Source of the DNA: Setomelanomma holmii
Lineage: Eukaryota > Ascomycota > Dothideomycetes > Pleosporales > Phaeosphaeriaceae
Length of the DNA: 64,000 nt
Reading direction: 5' to 3'
Assembly: GCA_010015745.1 (NCBI GenBank)
Contig: ML978241.1
Span: 62,824-126,823 of the forward strand
Under the pieces are notes generated by a model. That model ran no database searches, had not been told where the DNA came from, and worked only from the letters and a program-made list of their open reading frames with translations. The translations under genes were made by a program, and so were the position numbers. This document shows, one piece after another, positions 1 through 10,880 of the stretch (position 1 is the stretch's first letter; each line of letters starts with the position of its first letter).

Positions 1-445
1 TTATTGAGACAGGATCCTCACACAGAGCCCTCTGTGAATGTAATTTCCTGTTCCATTTTGTCTGCAGCTCTGCCTGGTTCTTGATCCACCGCGACACCCA
101 GTTCTTGCCAACAGGAAGGGGAGGAGGATTTTGGCCGCGGGCAAAGAGTAAACTGTCTGCCATTTGTCGTGCGTCGATGATATGAGGAGGAAATCTACGG
201 CAATCCAGGTCAAGGATCCACTCAACACGAGACTGCTCCTCGACAGAGGAGAGCTTGCGCTTTATTTGGTTGAAGGCTTGAATAGTAGGGACGCGTTGAA
301 GGCGGCGTCTAAGCATGGTTCTAGAAATCTTATACAAGGAGGCAGCCCTACTTTGGCTAGCTATACGTTGTTTCTGAATTGATTGAGCTGCTATTAGAGT
401 CCTAGCACCCCTTTGAGGCGATAGAGGGCGTTGGCGTTGAGCCAT
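1..445 (-). CDS. pogo/Fot1-type transposase, N-terminal part (partial)
   Basis: This is the DNA-binding half of a DDE transposase that would cut and paste its own element in the nucleus. The minus-strand frame opens with MAQRQRPLSPQRG at 445 and runs 148 codons with no stop to base 1. It shows the usual order of a helix-turn-helix region ('LYKISRTMLRRRLQ') followed by a CENP-B-type HTH region with 'FPPHIIDARQMAD' and 'VGKNWVSRWIKNQAEL'. Near the edge it reads 'NRKLHSQRALCEDP', which matches the hinge before the DDE catalytic domain in Fot1 relatives as I remember them. The catalytic triad lies outside the window. No frameshift or stop is visible, so the gene could still be intact. Confidence 0.85.
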   Translation of the reverse strand, partial: MAQRQRPLSPQRGARTLIAAQSIQKQRIASQSRAASLYKISRTMLRRRLQRVPTIQAFNQIKRKLSSVEEQSRVEWILDLDCRRFPPHIIDARQMADSLLFARGQNPPPLPVGKNWVSRWIKNQAELQTKWNRKLHSQRALCEDPVSI

Positions 446-510
446 GGTTGATGAGATGAGACGCGCTGCACGCGTTCTGGTGGGGCTGGCCGAGGAGTGG
501 TAAAACACGT
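1..510 (-). mobile_element. pogo/Fot1-type DNA transposon, 5' part, cut by window edge
   Basis: This is the right-hand part of a Tc1-mariner superfamily (pogo/Fot1) element that continues past the left edge. Seen: a transposase frame on the minus strand starting at 445, a 65-nt leader, and an outer end reading ACGTGTTTTACCAC followed by TA at 511-512, the target dinucleotide of this superfamily. The flanking DNA is an LTR fragment whose normal continuation after GTA would be TATAATCGC. I therefore infer that the element inserted into the TA-rich promoter box of that LTR. The other terminal repeat lies outside the window, so completeness cannot be judged. Confidence 0.8.
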
Positions 511-600
511 TACACAACCACGATGAGTAAGCAAGTGACAAAGAGTCACGTGATAGACGCAGTCCGCATGTACCCTGTGAACTGAGGTGCCAGGCTGACA
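511..600 (-). mobile_element. LTR fragment (5' part), interrupted by the pogo element
   Basis: Read on the minus strand from 600 downward, this is the first ~90 bp of the same LTR that sits complete at 55072-55240: it starts TGTCAGCCTGGCACCTCAG and reaches the stretch TCATCGTGGTTGTGTA. It then stops at TA (511-512), where the pogo element begins. The remaining LTR half (TATAATCGC... to TGACA) is expected on the far side of the pogo element, outside the window. Confidence 0.8.
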
Positions 601-732
601 AACTGTATCTCTCACGTGAGTCTTTACCACTTGCTTACTCATCGTGGTTGTGTATATAATCGCTCTCTGTAGCTCTCTCAATAAAACAACCTTCTGCTTC
701 CTTCATGTCTGCTCTGTCCTCTCACATCTCAC
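601..732 (+). mobile_element. LTR fragment (lacks its first ~36 bp), head-to-head with previous LTR
   Basis: Plus-strand copy of the same LTR family, beginning at LTR position ~37 (AACTGTATCTCTCACGTGAG) and running through the TATA-like GTATATAATCGC and the end CTCACATCTCACA. It differs from the solo LTR at 55 kb by scattered substitutions. It abuts the outer terminus of the minus-strand LTR at 600/601. I read this as one LTR element having inserted into another. No primer-binding site or gag/pol coding is visible downstream. Confidence 0.75.
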
Positions 733-841
733 AACAAGTTTCCTCCGTCCATGACGTGAGACGTTGAGCAAAACACCGGCACCGAGAATGTTCTCCTTAA
801 CGTCACTACGAATATGGCTCCACGCTGTCCTGCTCCTAGGA

Positions 842-1012
842 TCAATGACTACGAAACAAAACAACAGCTCTTGACGATTACGAGCCAACAAAACGACTGT
901 TGACGAATGCGAACCGACAAAACAATTCTTGACGGTTACGAACCCACGAAACTTCTCTTAAAGATTACGAACAAACAAAACATGTCTTGACGATTACGAA
1001 CCAACTGCAAGG
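842..1012 (+). repeat. 29-bp tandem repeat, about six diverged units in exact phase
   Basis: Units start at 842, 871, 900, 929, 958 and 987, each 29 bp, with no insertions or deletions. The shared core is TTGACGATTACGAACCAAC followed by AAAACA-like bases. Units differ at about a quarter to a third of positions, so the array is old but the spacing has been kept. It lies 110 bp beyond the LTR end at 732. No open reading frame spans the array convincingly. Confidence 0.8.
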
Positions 1013-1879
1013 GTTACACGAAAAAGCGTCTCTGCCACCAGGAGCTCATGATATACGTGTGAGGATCGCAGACGCAGACCACATCTTACTGTCGCCTGCA
1101 CGGACCCATGAGACGGGCAGATGGAGTTCGCGAGGCGGAAGGACAGGCGACGGGTGCAATTAGAGACACGGGCATCGGGTACACAGACTTACGGAGGTGG
1201 ACAGGCAGCACGAGGTGATGCGGAGCACTTTGTTCCGCATCGAGGATGAGTGGTAAGACAAGTAGTAGGAAGAAGGGTGGCGTTGAACTCTTTGCTCAGC
1301 GTCAAGGAACGTAGGACGTGAGACATTTGAGGGTATCAGCTTTTGATGAGATGGAAAAACATGAGATGGAAGTTTAAAGTAGGTGGAAGAGGAATGGTGG
1401 GTATGGGATGGACGCAGGGCACTTTGTTCTAGCGTCACGGCAGGAGCCAATGGTGTTGCATGATGGGGATGTACTCATGTATTAACTATAGTTCTGAAGA
1501 GGAGCAAAGATACCTAGGATGAGATGGGATGGGTAAGGAACCTGGCACTAGCCACTCCTTGGCACGTATACGCCACAAATAGGAAGGCGGGACGAGCGGT
1601 AAATATCCGGCAAGCGACGCGACATAAGTGTTTATGAAGTAGCTTCAGCACGATTCTCTTATTGCACACAAACGTCGAAGAATGTGCGAAATTCACCACT
1701 GCATCGTCGATGGTATTGATGTGTATCACATTTCTCGCACATTGCAATGGCGCACGCCCGATCAATATCTTTCCTCTCTCAACGTTACCGTATGCGCAGG
1801 CTGCTTTTCTGAACGTGAACATCCTTCATGCAGTCTACCATGTCACGCCGTGACATCATGTTCGCTTGCATCATGTATA
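1013..1879. other. No gene recognised
   Basis: Only short frames without recognisable motifs are present. The stretch lies between the tandem repeat and the MITE and may be transposon-derived, but I see no terminal repeat or coding homology. Confidence 0.4.
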
Positions 1880-2317
1880 ACGTAGTTTATATGCGAGGCG
1901 CCCATACAAGCGAGGCGCCCACCTAAAAACCACACCAAACAGCAGATTTTTAGCAACTTGATATCCCAACAACCGCTAGATAGATTCCTCTGAATTTTTT
2001 CCTATAGTGCTGTATGTATATGTCCTTAAAGACTCTAGGATTACAGGGCTCTAGCTACCCTAGATGTAAGGGAAGAGAAATTTGAGGGCTAAAAAAGCAA
2101 GGGTTTTTTGTTTTTTCTTTACAAACTTGTAACAACTTTACCTAGAGCCCTGTAATTAGAGAATTTGAATGCTTACATACATGCAACTTTATGGTAAGAT
2201 TTTGAGAAAATTCTATCAGGCGGTTGTTGAGTTATGAAGTTGCCAAAAATCTGCTTTTTGATGTGTTTTTGGGGTGGGGCGCCTCGCTTGTATGGGCGCC
2301 TCGCATATAAACTACGT
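1880..2317. mobile_element. MITE, 438 bp, long terminal inverted repeats, TA target duplication
   Basis: The left end reads ACGTAGTTTATATGCGAGG and the right end is its reverse complement. The inverted repeat continues imperfectly through most of the element, including GCGCCCATACAAGCGAGG, CAGATTTTTAGCAAC versus CAGATTTTTGGCAAC, and the pair GATTACAGGGCTCTAG / CTAGAGCCCTGTAATT near the centre. TA flanks both ends (1878-1879, 2318-2319), as in Tc1-mariner/pogo MITEs. It codes for nothing and would form a long hairpin. The terminal ACGT is shared with the pogo element at the left edge, so a pogo transposase may have mobilised it; that last point is inference. Confidence 0.9.
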
Positions 2318-2869
2318 TAGTTGAGAGCCAACTCGTTTCTTTACCACCTTTCTCCTACGCCAAGCCAATCGACTTTCCGGATAGGGAGAGATTTCTGAAT
2401 AAAACGACTCCGGCTTCGGCTACCTTTGATACAATCCCATTCTTTGCGAATATTTAGGCGCAGGCGTCTTGGGTCTTAGGCGTAGGCGTCTGCTTTGGCC
2501 CGCCACAGGTGCCAGGCTTTGTTGACCATCAACAGCGGCTGTTGCGGACTTTTGGGTGTTCTTTCGTCGGCGATCGCAACCCAGAATATTCTTCTCGCCC
2601 GCCACGATTCCTATCATGTCTCGTACTCTTCCTTCTCGAGTCTTAAATGTAGGTGACCTGACGATGGAAGAGGAGTCCGGACCGAGCACGTCTGGCACAA
2701 TTGGGCGGTCTTGAACGATTTTCGTGCCTGTGTCTTTCCTCGGTTTTGTCGTCTCATCTGCCAGAGGTTGCACGGTGCCCCTCCTTTCCTCCGCTATGGG
2801 AAGTGACGATTTGTGCATGATGTCTCGTCGCTTCTTGGGAGGGGTATCAATATCGGGGGCCGCGTCTCG

Positions 2870-3480
2870 CTTCCGTTTCGTTCCCGCACTCTACGAGCCC
2901 GTTTTCGATTCAGATAGCTCAGTGACACAACAAACGATGCGTAACGTCGAGAATGGCGAGGAGCATCTACAGAAGGTCCATGATGACTTCAACGACCACT
3001 TCGCATAGGTCCACAGAAGTAGTAGAGGATCTCCACGGTCCCATATACTTCGCGCGAGGTCGCCAGTGAACAGCGGCCCTGTTAGATGCCGAAAAGGGAC
3101 TCCAAGAAGCGCAAGCGGATGCGAAGTCGATCGGTGTTCCCAATGTCAATTTACCAGACCAGGAGTCCAATTTCCTCCCGGTTCCAGGCGAGGGTCCTAC
3201 CGATGAGTTCAATAAGCTTGTGTCAGCAGCGTGCAACGCAAACCGATCGACGGATGACTAGATGCTTCAAGAAACTGTGAGAAGCTTGACCCGTAGGATT
3301 CTCGCTTTGCGTTCTTTGAAGCTATCGTCGACACCTGGGGTAGCGGAAGCTCTGGGAACAAACTCCCAGTAAGCGTCGCAAGATTGCCTTCCAGAACGAG
3401 AAGGCCGGAAATCCTGGAGAGGCGACCAAGAATGGCCACATATAAGGTGAGGCTATCGCTAAGGACCTGTAGAACCAACA
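2870..3480 (+). pseudogene. Relic of an unrecognised protein-coding gene
   Basis: Plus-strand frames read like coding sequence broken by stops and frame changes. 'TMRNVENGEEHLQKVHDDF' ends at a TAG (3006-3008). Another frame then gives 'STEVVEDLHGPIYFARG', a TGA, 'LLDAEKGLQEAQADAKSIG', 'LPDQESNFLPVPGEGPTDEF' and 'NKLVSAACNANRS' before a TAG near 3257. A further fragment, 'SRFAFFEAIVDTWGSGSSGN', follows at about 3300-3360. The helical, acidic composition is unlike random translation. I do not recognise the family. Introns could explain part of the frame changes, but not the internal TGA. Confidence 0.4.
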
Positions 3481-4664
3481 TGTAAGGAGTCACAGACTTT
3501 TCCTCTGGGACCATGTGAAGTGTCAAACAGCGTACTTTGGAAGTGCGTGGGATCAAACCTCAGTAGCGCACCGCGTGATTCAGCTTCCCATGTCACATAA
3601 AAGATAGGAGGTTCCGATAACGAATAGATTAGACCGGTGAACGAACATGGGTCTATGAGGTTTAAGTGTCGAAGACGACGACGACGATGGGACGAAATCC
3701 GGAAGGATGAACTGTTGGCGCTAGTGCCAAAGCGGTTAAATCTCCCGGGGTTCTTGGTACGGAGTCCGACGGCCCGAACATTTCCACTCTCGAACATTCT
3801 CACGACGCATTCATCGCATTGCGCAGCCACACCATGCCAGCATGAGCCGCACGACACGAGTGCATTGTTCACTTCAGCAGCCTTACCCACACAAGCATAT
3901 GTTTTGTAGTGTCAAGCCTTGTTTCCCCACAATGCACGAATTCTTGGCGTCCGCTCCCATTGGCTTCGAAGTCCGATACACGAACACCGAAGCCACAAGG
4001 CAGTTGTAAATTGTCTCATCACGTAAGGCGTCCTGGATCCGTGATCTACTTTTGTTTGAAAGTGTCCGATGCGCTTGTCGAGGCTGGAAGTTACGAGCGG
4101 ACGTTGGTGGCGGAAGCTTGGAGGTCTTGTTTCAACGTTAAGCATGCGGCAAGTAACTTGGCGATCCCAGCTGTCTTACTTGATCCATCCGGCGATCCTA
4201 CGATGAGGCTGAGGTTGCATCTCCTAGGCTAAGAACTGAGATCGCAGCGTCCTCAGCGTACAGCAAGATGACTGCGAACTGGCCACTCGAGCATGCTACA
4301 CGGTTGAGATGGTGTACCGAATGCACACGGTCACTCGAGACGCATGGTCGTTGATTCTCATCATTTTTGCGTTGTTTTGGAATGGAAGAACGTTCGTTCC
4401 TCGCTCACCGGCCCTCTACGACGTCTGGTATCTGTGCATGCGCAACGCACAGACACAACGGAAGCCTCTCCACTGGTCGTCTGAAACGTGATCATCGCCC
4501 CGTCCTCTCGCAGCCGACAGTCCGTACTATACTGCCTTCCAAGAATGCTCAGGCTTGCGGACAAGACGGGCGTAACGAGGCCGAGTCCTTGTCCGAAGCT
4601 TGTCGATGCTCGTATACGCATCTTGAAGTCACTGACATGGAGTATCTCTAGGAGAGACCAAAGG

Positions 4665-4670
4665 TATAAG
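4665..4670 (+). promoter_or_regulatory. TATA-like box of the secreted-protein gene
   Basis: TATAAG lies 135 bp before the start codon at 4805. It is followed by an AC-rich leader (CACAACAGCCACTCACAAC), which is common in highly expressed fungal genes. Positional evidence only. Confidence 0.45.
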
Positions 4671-4804
4671 TACAAGTCGAATATCCGCTCAAACATAATC
4701 ATCACAACAGCCACTCACAACAGCAATCAACAGCCCAGCCTTCACTTCCAATCAACGCCTTCATTTACTCAACGATCTTCCTTCGTTCCAACCCAACCGC
4801 CAAC

Positions 4805-5230
4805 ATGCAATTCACCATCACCACCATTGTTGCTCTCTTCGCCGCCGCCACTATGGCCGCTCCCTCCGCCGCAATCGTCGACGCTTCGCTGGTCGTTCGT
4901 GATACTTCGGCGGTCTCTGCCCTGCAGGCTCAGGCTGAGTCCTTCCTTGCGGCTAAGGAAGCTTCTGGCTGCTCCAAGCTCAGTACGAGGCTCACCATCT
5001 TCATTGCCTGACCTCCACTAATAAACGCTCCCAGAGTGCATTGCCGCTTTGGCTCCCACGGCTGCAACTTGTGCTGCTGCGCTCGCTGAGGCTGGCCTCA
5101 ACCCCATTGCCGATGCTGCTTGCATTGCCACTCTTGCCAACAGCGCCATCAACACCGTAAGCAAACATCGCGTCTCCACTTCCATCTCGTACTGACTGGT
5201 ATCCAGCCCGACTCCTGCAAGGGCTGCTAG
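4805..5230 (+). CDS. Small secreted cysteine-rich protein, fungal calcium-binding-protein (CBP) like
   Basis: Three exons (4805-4982, 5035-5156, 5207-5230) with two introns of 52 and 50 bp encode 107 residues. The start MQFTITTIVALFAAATMAAP is a clear signal peptide. The mature part holds six cysteines arranged as Cys-x4-Cys, then spaced Cys residues, then a closing CKGC, with alanine-rich helices between them ('CIAALAPTAATCAAALAEAG', 'IADAACIATLANSAIN'). This spacing resembles the fungal calcium-binding-protein family (Histoplasma CBP1-like domain), whose broader members are secreted and of mostly unknown role. Both introns must be removed to give the Cys pattern, which supports the model. 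A TATA-like box and AC-rich leader precede it. It stands alone in a gene-poor, repeat-adjacent region, as effector-like genes often do. Family assignment is from memory of the pattern. Confidence 0.75.
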
Positions 5231-8200
5231 ACAACTTCTAAGTCTCTTGATGAGCTATGGATGTAAGCTATGAACGATGGGACGATTAGAAGTCGTGGTT
5301 GGAAGGGACTGCGGCTAGATTTCCTTATGATGCATTGTATCTGCTCTTGTACACGAGTTTCTTTGATTGTCTTTATAGAAAGATAGAATAAAATCGCTTG
5401 GCCAAGCACAAAACACTTTCCAAATGCCTCCTCAGTCCATGACTCAGTTCGGGGATCGAGAACGATATCCAGTCAATGCTACATGAGTCACCGCCCAGTA
5501 AGTTGGAGTCGAGATCTAGATGGGTATAATCCACCTATATATTGGCTCGGGGTGGTCGAGATTGCGAGGAAGGAAAGTTAGTTATGAGAGGAGGAAAGAC
5601 CGGGAAAACTGAGTTAGCAATGCCAAGCCCCCAGAACATCACAACAACAATGCCGACGCGTCTGTCCGCGCCTATATCCTTCCTTCTGTTCCACACAACA
5701 TGTAGAACCATTATGCGCCAAGGTGCTTGAACCCTTCGATCATGCTAACTGCGTGTATAGAAACAAGGAATAGCATCTGAAATGCCTAAGACCGTCGAAT
5801 ACACGTACCCAGACACGCTCCCTTTTTCGCGCCGACTCGTACGACCACACGGCTGTGCTTCGATACTGTTGCGTGCAGCAACCTCGCAACGTTAGATTCC
5901 ATCTATGTCACATAGCATAATCGGTGCATGTAGCGAGCTCGTGACGATCTCGTCAGATGAACTGCGCACGAAGCATCATTGCACATTGTGTCTCGCTTCA
6001 ACGACCACTATAAGATACGGCTTAGGCATTGGGCAGCATCTGACTCGTAGCCCATCTTGCGATGGCGATGGCATGGTGGTCTAGAACCTGATATACCGGT
6101 GTTCTGCATGCGGTTGTGGTTTGGTGCCGCAGTATCTCAACCATGGTTCGGAGATAGCCGCGGGCTGCAGATATAGACGATGTGCATTCACGCTCGTCCG
6201 AACATCCAAATTATCTTTCACGCTTTGTTCTATTCACTTCCATGCACAGCACATATGCATGCCTTTCCTTGTTTGCCATATCGATATACTCCAATTATCG
6301 GCCTTCCGCGCTAATGGGTGATATGTGCTTGGTGGCATTTTCGTCAGCAAACTTCTTATGCTGCCAGTGAGCAAGCACATCATGCCATTTATACTGACAG
6401 GGTGCCCCTAGAGTCATCGAGTTGCGGAGTACATGGGCTTTGGGTTCTCGATATGCTGAGCTGCATATGAGTGCTGAATGAACTTTCCAGCACCCAGCCT
6501 TGGCCGTATGTTTACAGCCCCAAGCAAGGCAAGTTCATGTGCAAACAATTGCAAACAGGCCCAATGCTCTTCGCCTATTGTTCTTAGGCAAGTGTCACGT
6601 CCTCACTCCGGATGTTGTTCGTTAGACGTGCCCGAACTTCTCAGACGGCAACACTCAATCGTATCGGCATGGGACTAAATAGAACCCTCGAACTTGGCCT
6701 GGACACACACGGACACGAGATCCACGATGTTGTTCGAGGCCGGGAGTGACCGACATCAACGGTGAAATACATTCCGATGTTGTCGTTAGTCTTGCGGCTT
6801 AGGATAATTTCGTCTCTCGCTTAAGCCTTTGACATGAGACTAATGATGCACGCTGCTGCAGCTTCCAGAAGTTAGGCGGGCCCTTTCCCGATCTGACGCC
6901 CGACATCGTGGGCCTCGTTGAACCGTCAAAATGCCGTGCTGAGGGGCATGCAATGTTTACCGACTGCAACGGTCTCGATATCGGCCGTTTCAACACGCGC
7001 TCGTCTCACTTTGCATCCGAGCCTTCAGAATGATCTCTCAATGTGTCGTTCTCGACAAGCAATAGATTATTGTAACGGCAGTGGTCGCTGCTGTTCTGAA
7101 TCTACCCCACCATTTCGTGTTGCCCAAAGTCAGCCCAAGTTGATACCATGCGGTCTCTATCGGTCCTACTATCAATGTGTTAGCCGTCACCGCTCATCTG
7201 CCTTCCCATTGTTTTTGACCCCGGTATTTCGTTCAATCTGATTCTTCGACACGTATCAAACGCCCTGAATTCTTTGCCGCTTTTCTACCGCTTTTACGTT
7301 TTGGCAGCTTGGCAAGATACGGTGGACTGTTACCGATGAGCCGAGAGCATGATGCGAAGTTGCATCAGATCAGATCGAGACCTTGGTACCAATACGCGAC
7401 GGGCCTAGGAGATTTTGCTAGCCACTGACTTAGTTGACGCCCTTCGTATGCTGATCTACCACGTGTGACAGCAGCCATCTGCAAGAAGCACCGGAGGCAT
7501 TGAGACAAAGAGAAACAGATCTGCCATACCTCTCTGTCACTTCGTATCGAGATCTCGGCTACCAATACCGCCGCATGTTTATGGCCGCCAATTTCATGCG
7601 CGTAACGAGCGAGCCCATCATGTCAACGAAGACTGACAGCTACGCACGTTCCAGTCAGTGCGATGAACGAGAGCCGTGATCAACCTGACAAGCTGCTCGT
7701 AGCCTGCCAGCCAAACAGGAAACGCGGAAACGCCAAAAGCCCTCATTCCCTGATCCCTAACCATGCATATGCGGCTAGAGGACTGGTGCATGACAGCAGT
7801 CTTCCATGCTCGAGCTCGCTCACTGTCCGCAAATCGCCTGCATGTGCTCTCTACCGAAGGACTTGTTGACAAGGGATGAGGAATTGGGAAAATTCAGTCG
7901 AGGTCCCGCCACTTTTCATGCTGTGCCTGCCATGCGGGAGAAGTGAGCAACAGCAAGTCAGCTTTCCCGTTACCTCCGCTGTGCCTTGACCGCATGGATT
8001 CTTGCACGTATGGAGAATCCTTTTCCAACAGTGACACGCAATAGCTAGATGTAACATGATTTGATAGAGACTCGTTCACGCCGTCCGTTCCCATCGCGGC
8101 CAGATTTCCGCACACTTACACGCCTTGCACGCTCGTTCCAACCACTTCAACTCATTGCGCGGGGGACATGCCAATCATGCACGCAGCCAAACCTGGGTCT

Positions 8201-10789
8201 TCAGCGACCCACCTCGAGCTCATGCCCGCCAATCCGAACCTAGCCGTAGCATCATCTTAAGCAAGCCCACCTACTGCACCTATGCCCACCAGTGAGCGAG
8301 CGAGGCCCGGCGACCGTGGCTCCGGCCCACACACGCACAGCTCGAGCTCGTCCCGGGACCAAAATTGCGTGCGACCTTGCTGCCAGTCCCTCGACTGCCC
8401 CATGTGCTTGCGCCTTACCCAGCATCTTCTTGAACTCACATGACGAGCAGTGTGCGCGGATTGCCTTGTAGGAAGTTCCAACGTCACCTCATGTCGAGTT
8501 TGGCAAGAAATCGGTCGAAACTCGTTTTCTGGCCGCAACCAAGACCGCGTTCGTTGTCAAAACGACGAAAATCACAATGCAGTATCAAAGGGGCCGGAAA
8601 GGAAAGAAATCAGCGATGGTTCAATTGGCCGGTTGTCTATTTGCATGGTTATGGTGGTGGCCGCAGGAAGGCCGCACTTCGCATGTTCATTGTGATGGCT
8701 GGTGTGGCTATTTCGCATGACGCGAGGCCAACCCTGGACACAACAACACCTCAGAATCCGCAATACCTGACACCGGCTCACTTACCACGAGCACGGTACG
8801 ATTCTTGTGTTGCCTGAGCTGCATCTTCTACAAAATGCAATCTATGTGTTGGGAGCAATTGGCTCGCTCATATGGAGTTATTGCCATTTCTGAAAATGAA
8901 GCAAGAAACACAAGATGACTGACGACACTGCATCCGTCATTTTGCCACCGCTTTGACTTGAGACGGGACTATTGGCAGCTCTCCTGATTGTGAAGCTCCG
9001 TCAGTACGGACTCACCGGTGAGGGCGCTCCAAAAGGCGTAGTTCTTGTCATCTTGTGACGCCCCTCCTGCGGGTCGTGGACAAGCATTTGCACGCTGACG
9101 TGACGGAAACAGGTAGGCGAGCTAACACGGACAGTTTCGTAAGAGCCATGACTGATGGCGAGATGAATGTCCGGGATATGGTCTCCTCGTTGATCAACCA
9201 AACCGCGCTCGCCACGTCAGAGGATCTCCGATGGGGCATGCTTTGGCCGGTTCTAGTGTCTGTCCGGGGTCTCAAATGATTGCCTCGATATGCAATGGCG
9301 GCCTGGGTCCGCATAAACTTCACGCCATCCTGTTATCTAAGACAGCATGCTTGTCGAAGTGCATGTCTTAGCATGTCAACAATAGGCCAACCGCGGAAAA
9401 ACGAGCCGTTAGGTGGAGACGATGATCAGCTGAATGGAGCCTGCCGACGGTGCAATGCAACATGCATGCGGTCTTTGCTAGTGTTGCAGTCCAGTGGCGG
9501 TATGTAATGACCGGGCGGAGCCTCTAGGACGAGTGCTTGCAGCATGAGCAGATAAGGTGACTGGCGGACGACCCTTCAACCATGTGAAGGAGGGGCTAGC
9601 ATATTGCGTGTCAGCCAAGTGTGACGGCATGACTAGCTTGTGGAAGCGAGAGAGGAGCGAGGGCCATCGGCGAGGATGAGTAAAACTATACACATTGATT
9701 AGCTTAGCTCCAAGAGGTCGAATGCAGATATGGCTGGGAGTGAGATGTCGAGAACAGGCAGAGTTCGGCTACGCAGAAGGACAGCGATTGCTGTCCAACC
9801 AGTGAAGCCAACCACAGCCAATGGTAACACGAAGCTTCAATATTGATTCGATGCCAGACAACACGTTCCGCAACTGTTGATCAAAGCTCCTGCTGTAAGC
9901 GGTGTTGAGTTACGGTGCACGAGATTGGTTCGTTCGGTGCTTCAGTTCCGAACTCCTCTGTCCGGCCAATAGCCCCCGATTCTGGTGCTCGTTCGTCCTT
10001 CCTGGCAAAAATCTAGAGGAAGCGGACCGTTGCTCGGCATAGGCTAGATGGCACGTGACCTGATCTCGCTTCACAAATGCTCAACCTTTCATGATTTCAA
10101 GGGCCCGAAATGCTCGAAGGCTTTCTCCCCAGCGGCAAGCTGAACAACGCTGAGACGAACCAACAAGGAGTATGCGCCATTTTTCTCTTTCGATGGAGGG
10201 ATTACGCGGTCAAGGAAGCCACGACGCGGTGATCACCTAGCAGATGTGATAACTCTCTGCAGCTGGAAACGCCGGCACGGCCTAGGGTATCATTGCAGCC
10301 GTCTGCGCAGTGCTTTAGCGTCAGAATGAGAGGATCCCGACCATCGTGGCAATATCGTTGGACGACGCCGAGTGGGGTAGTACCACGTCGAGGGAGGGAT
10401 AGGTCATGGCATCAATCTATCGTCCGACGGCGAAACAGACCCAGTGGCCAGGCAGAATGGTGGATGCCGTCGAGCCCGCTCTCCTTCGCAGCATAAATAG
10501 CGGTGGTAGTTCGCAATGGACATCTCCTTCACGCTCATCTAATCCAGCTCTTCCAGTCACAGACAATAATCTTTACTCAATTCCCAACTCTTCTTACACC
10601 AAGGCCATTGACCTTGCTTCGTCCTGACACAGGATCGTCCATAGCACTTACTGAGCATTGGCTGTTGTCCTTCCATCCAGTATAGTGCTTCGAGAGTCGA
10701 CGTCGAAGTGGCCCCTGAGCTGACCCGAACAGGATCCATAATCACTCATCCAATTGTCAGAGTCGCCTGTTTGAACAACTCAACACAAG
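5231..10789. other. Long gene-poor stretch, nothing recognised
   Basis: More than 5 kb with only short frames (under about 130 codons) on both strands and no motif, intron-linked frame pair or terminal repeat I can support. Base composition looks similar to its surroundings, without strong AT-rich RIP character. A TATA-like CATAAATAG near 10491-10499 may belong to the next gene. Confidence 0.5.
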
Positions 10790-10854
10790 GTATGCGAACA
10801 GAAGCTCTCGACCAAGCATTGTGGGAACACAACTGACTTATGATCAAACAATAG
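10790..10854 (+). other. Probable 5'-UTR intron of the 10.9-kb gene
   Basis: GTATGC donor at 10790, a CTGACT branch-like site and a CAATAG acceptor at 10854, 27 bp before the start codon. Inference from splice signals only. Confidence 0.4.
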
Positions 10855-10880
10855 ACATACTGGCCCATAACTCTTGAAAC

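Noticed and set aside
512..660. Inverted repeat read as a terminal inverted repeat of a DNA transposon
   Set aside because: Comparison with the complete 169-bp LTR at 55072 (TG...CA ends, 5-bp duplication) shows both arms are LTR pieces in opposite orientation.
2420..2905. Minus-strand frame of ~160 codons with NLS-like basic clusters (KRKRDAAP, PPKKRRD)
   Set aside because: Protein-like in part, but no start codon for the extended frame, no partner exon, and it overlaps a plus-strand relic. Not enough support to call a gene.
3459..4232. Overlapping frames on both strands with Cys-containing segments
   Set aside because: No consistent strand, splice sites or family pattern; probably relic or non-coding DNA.
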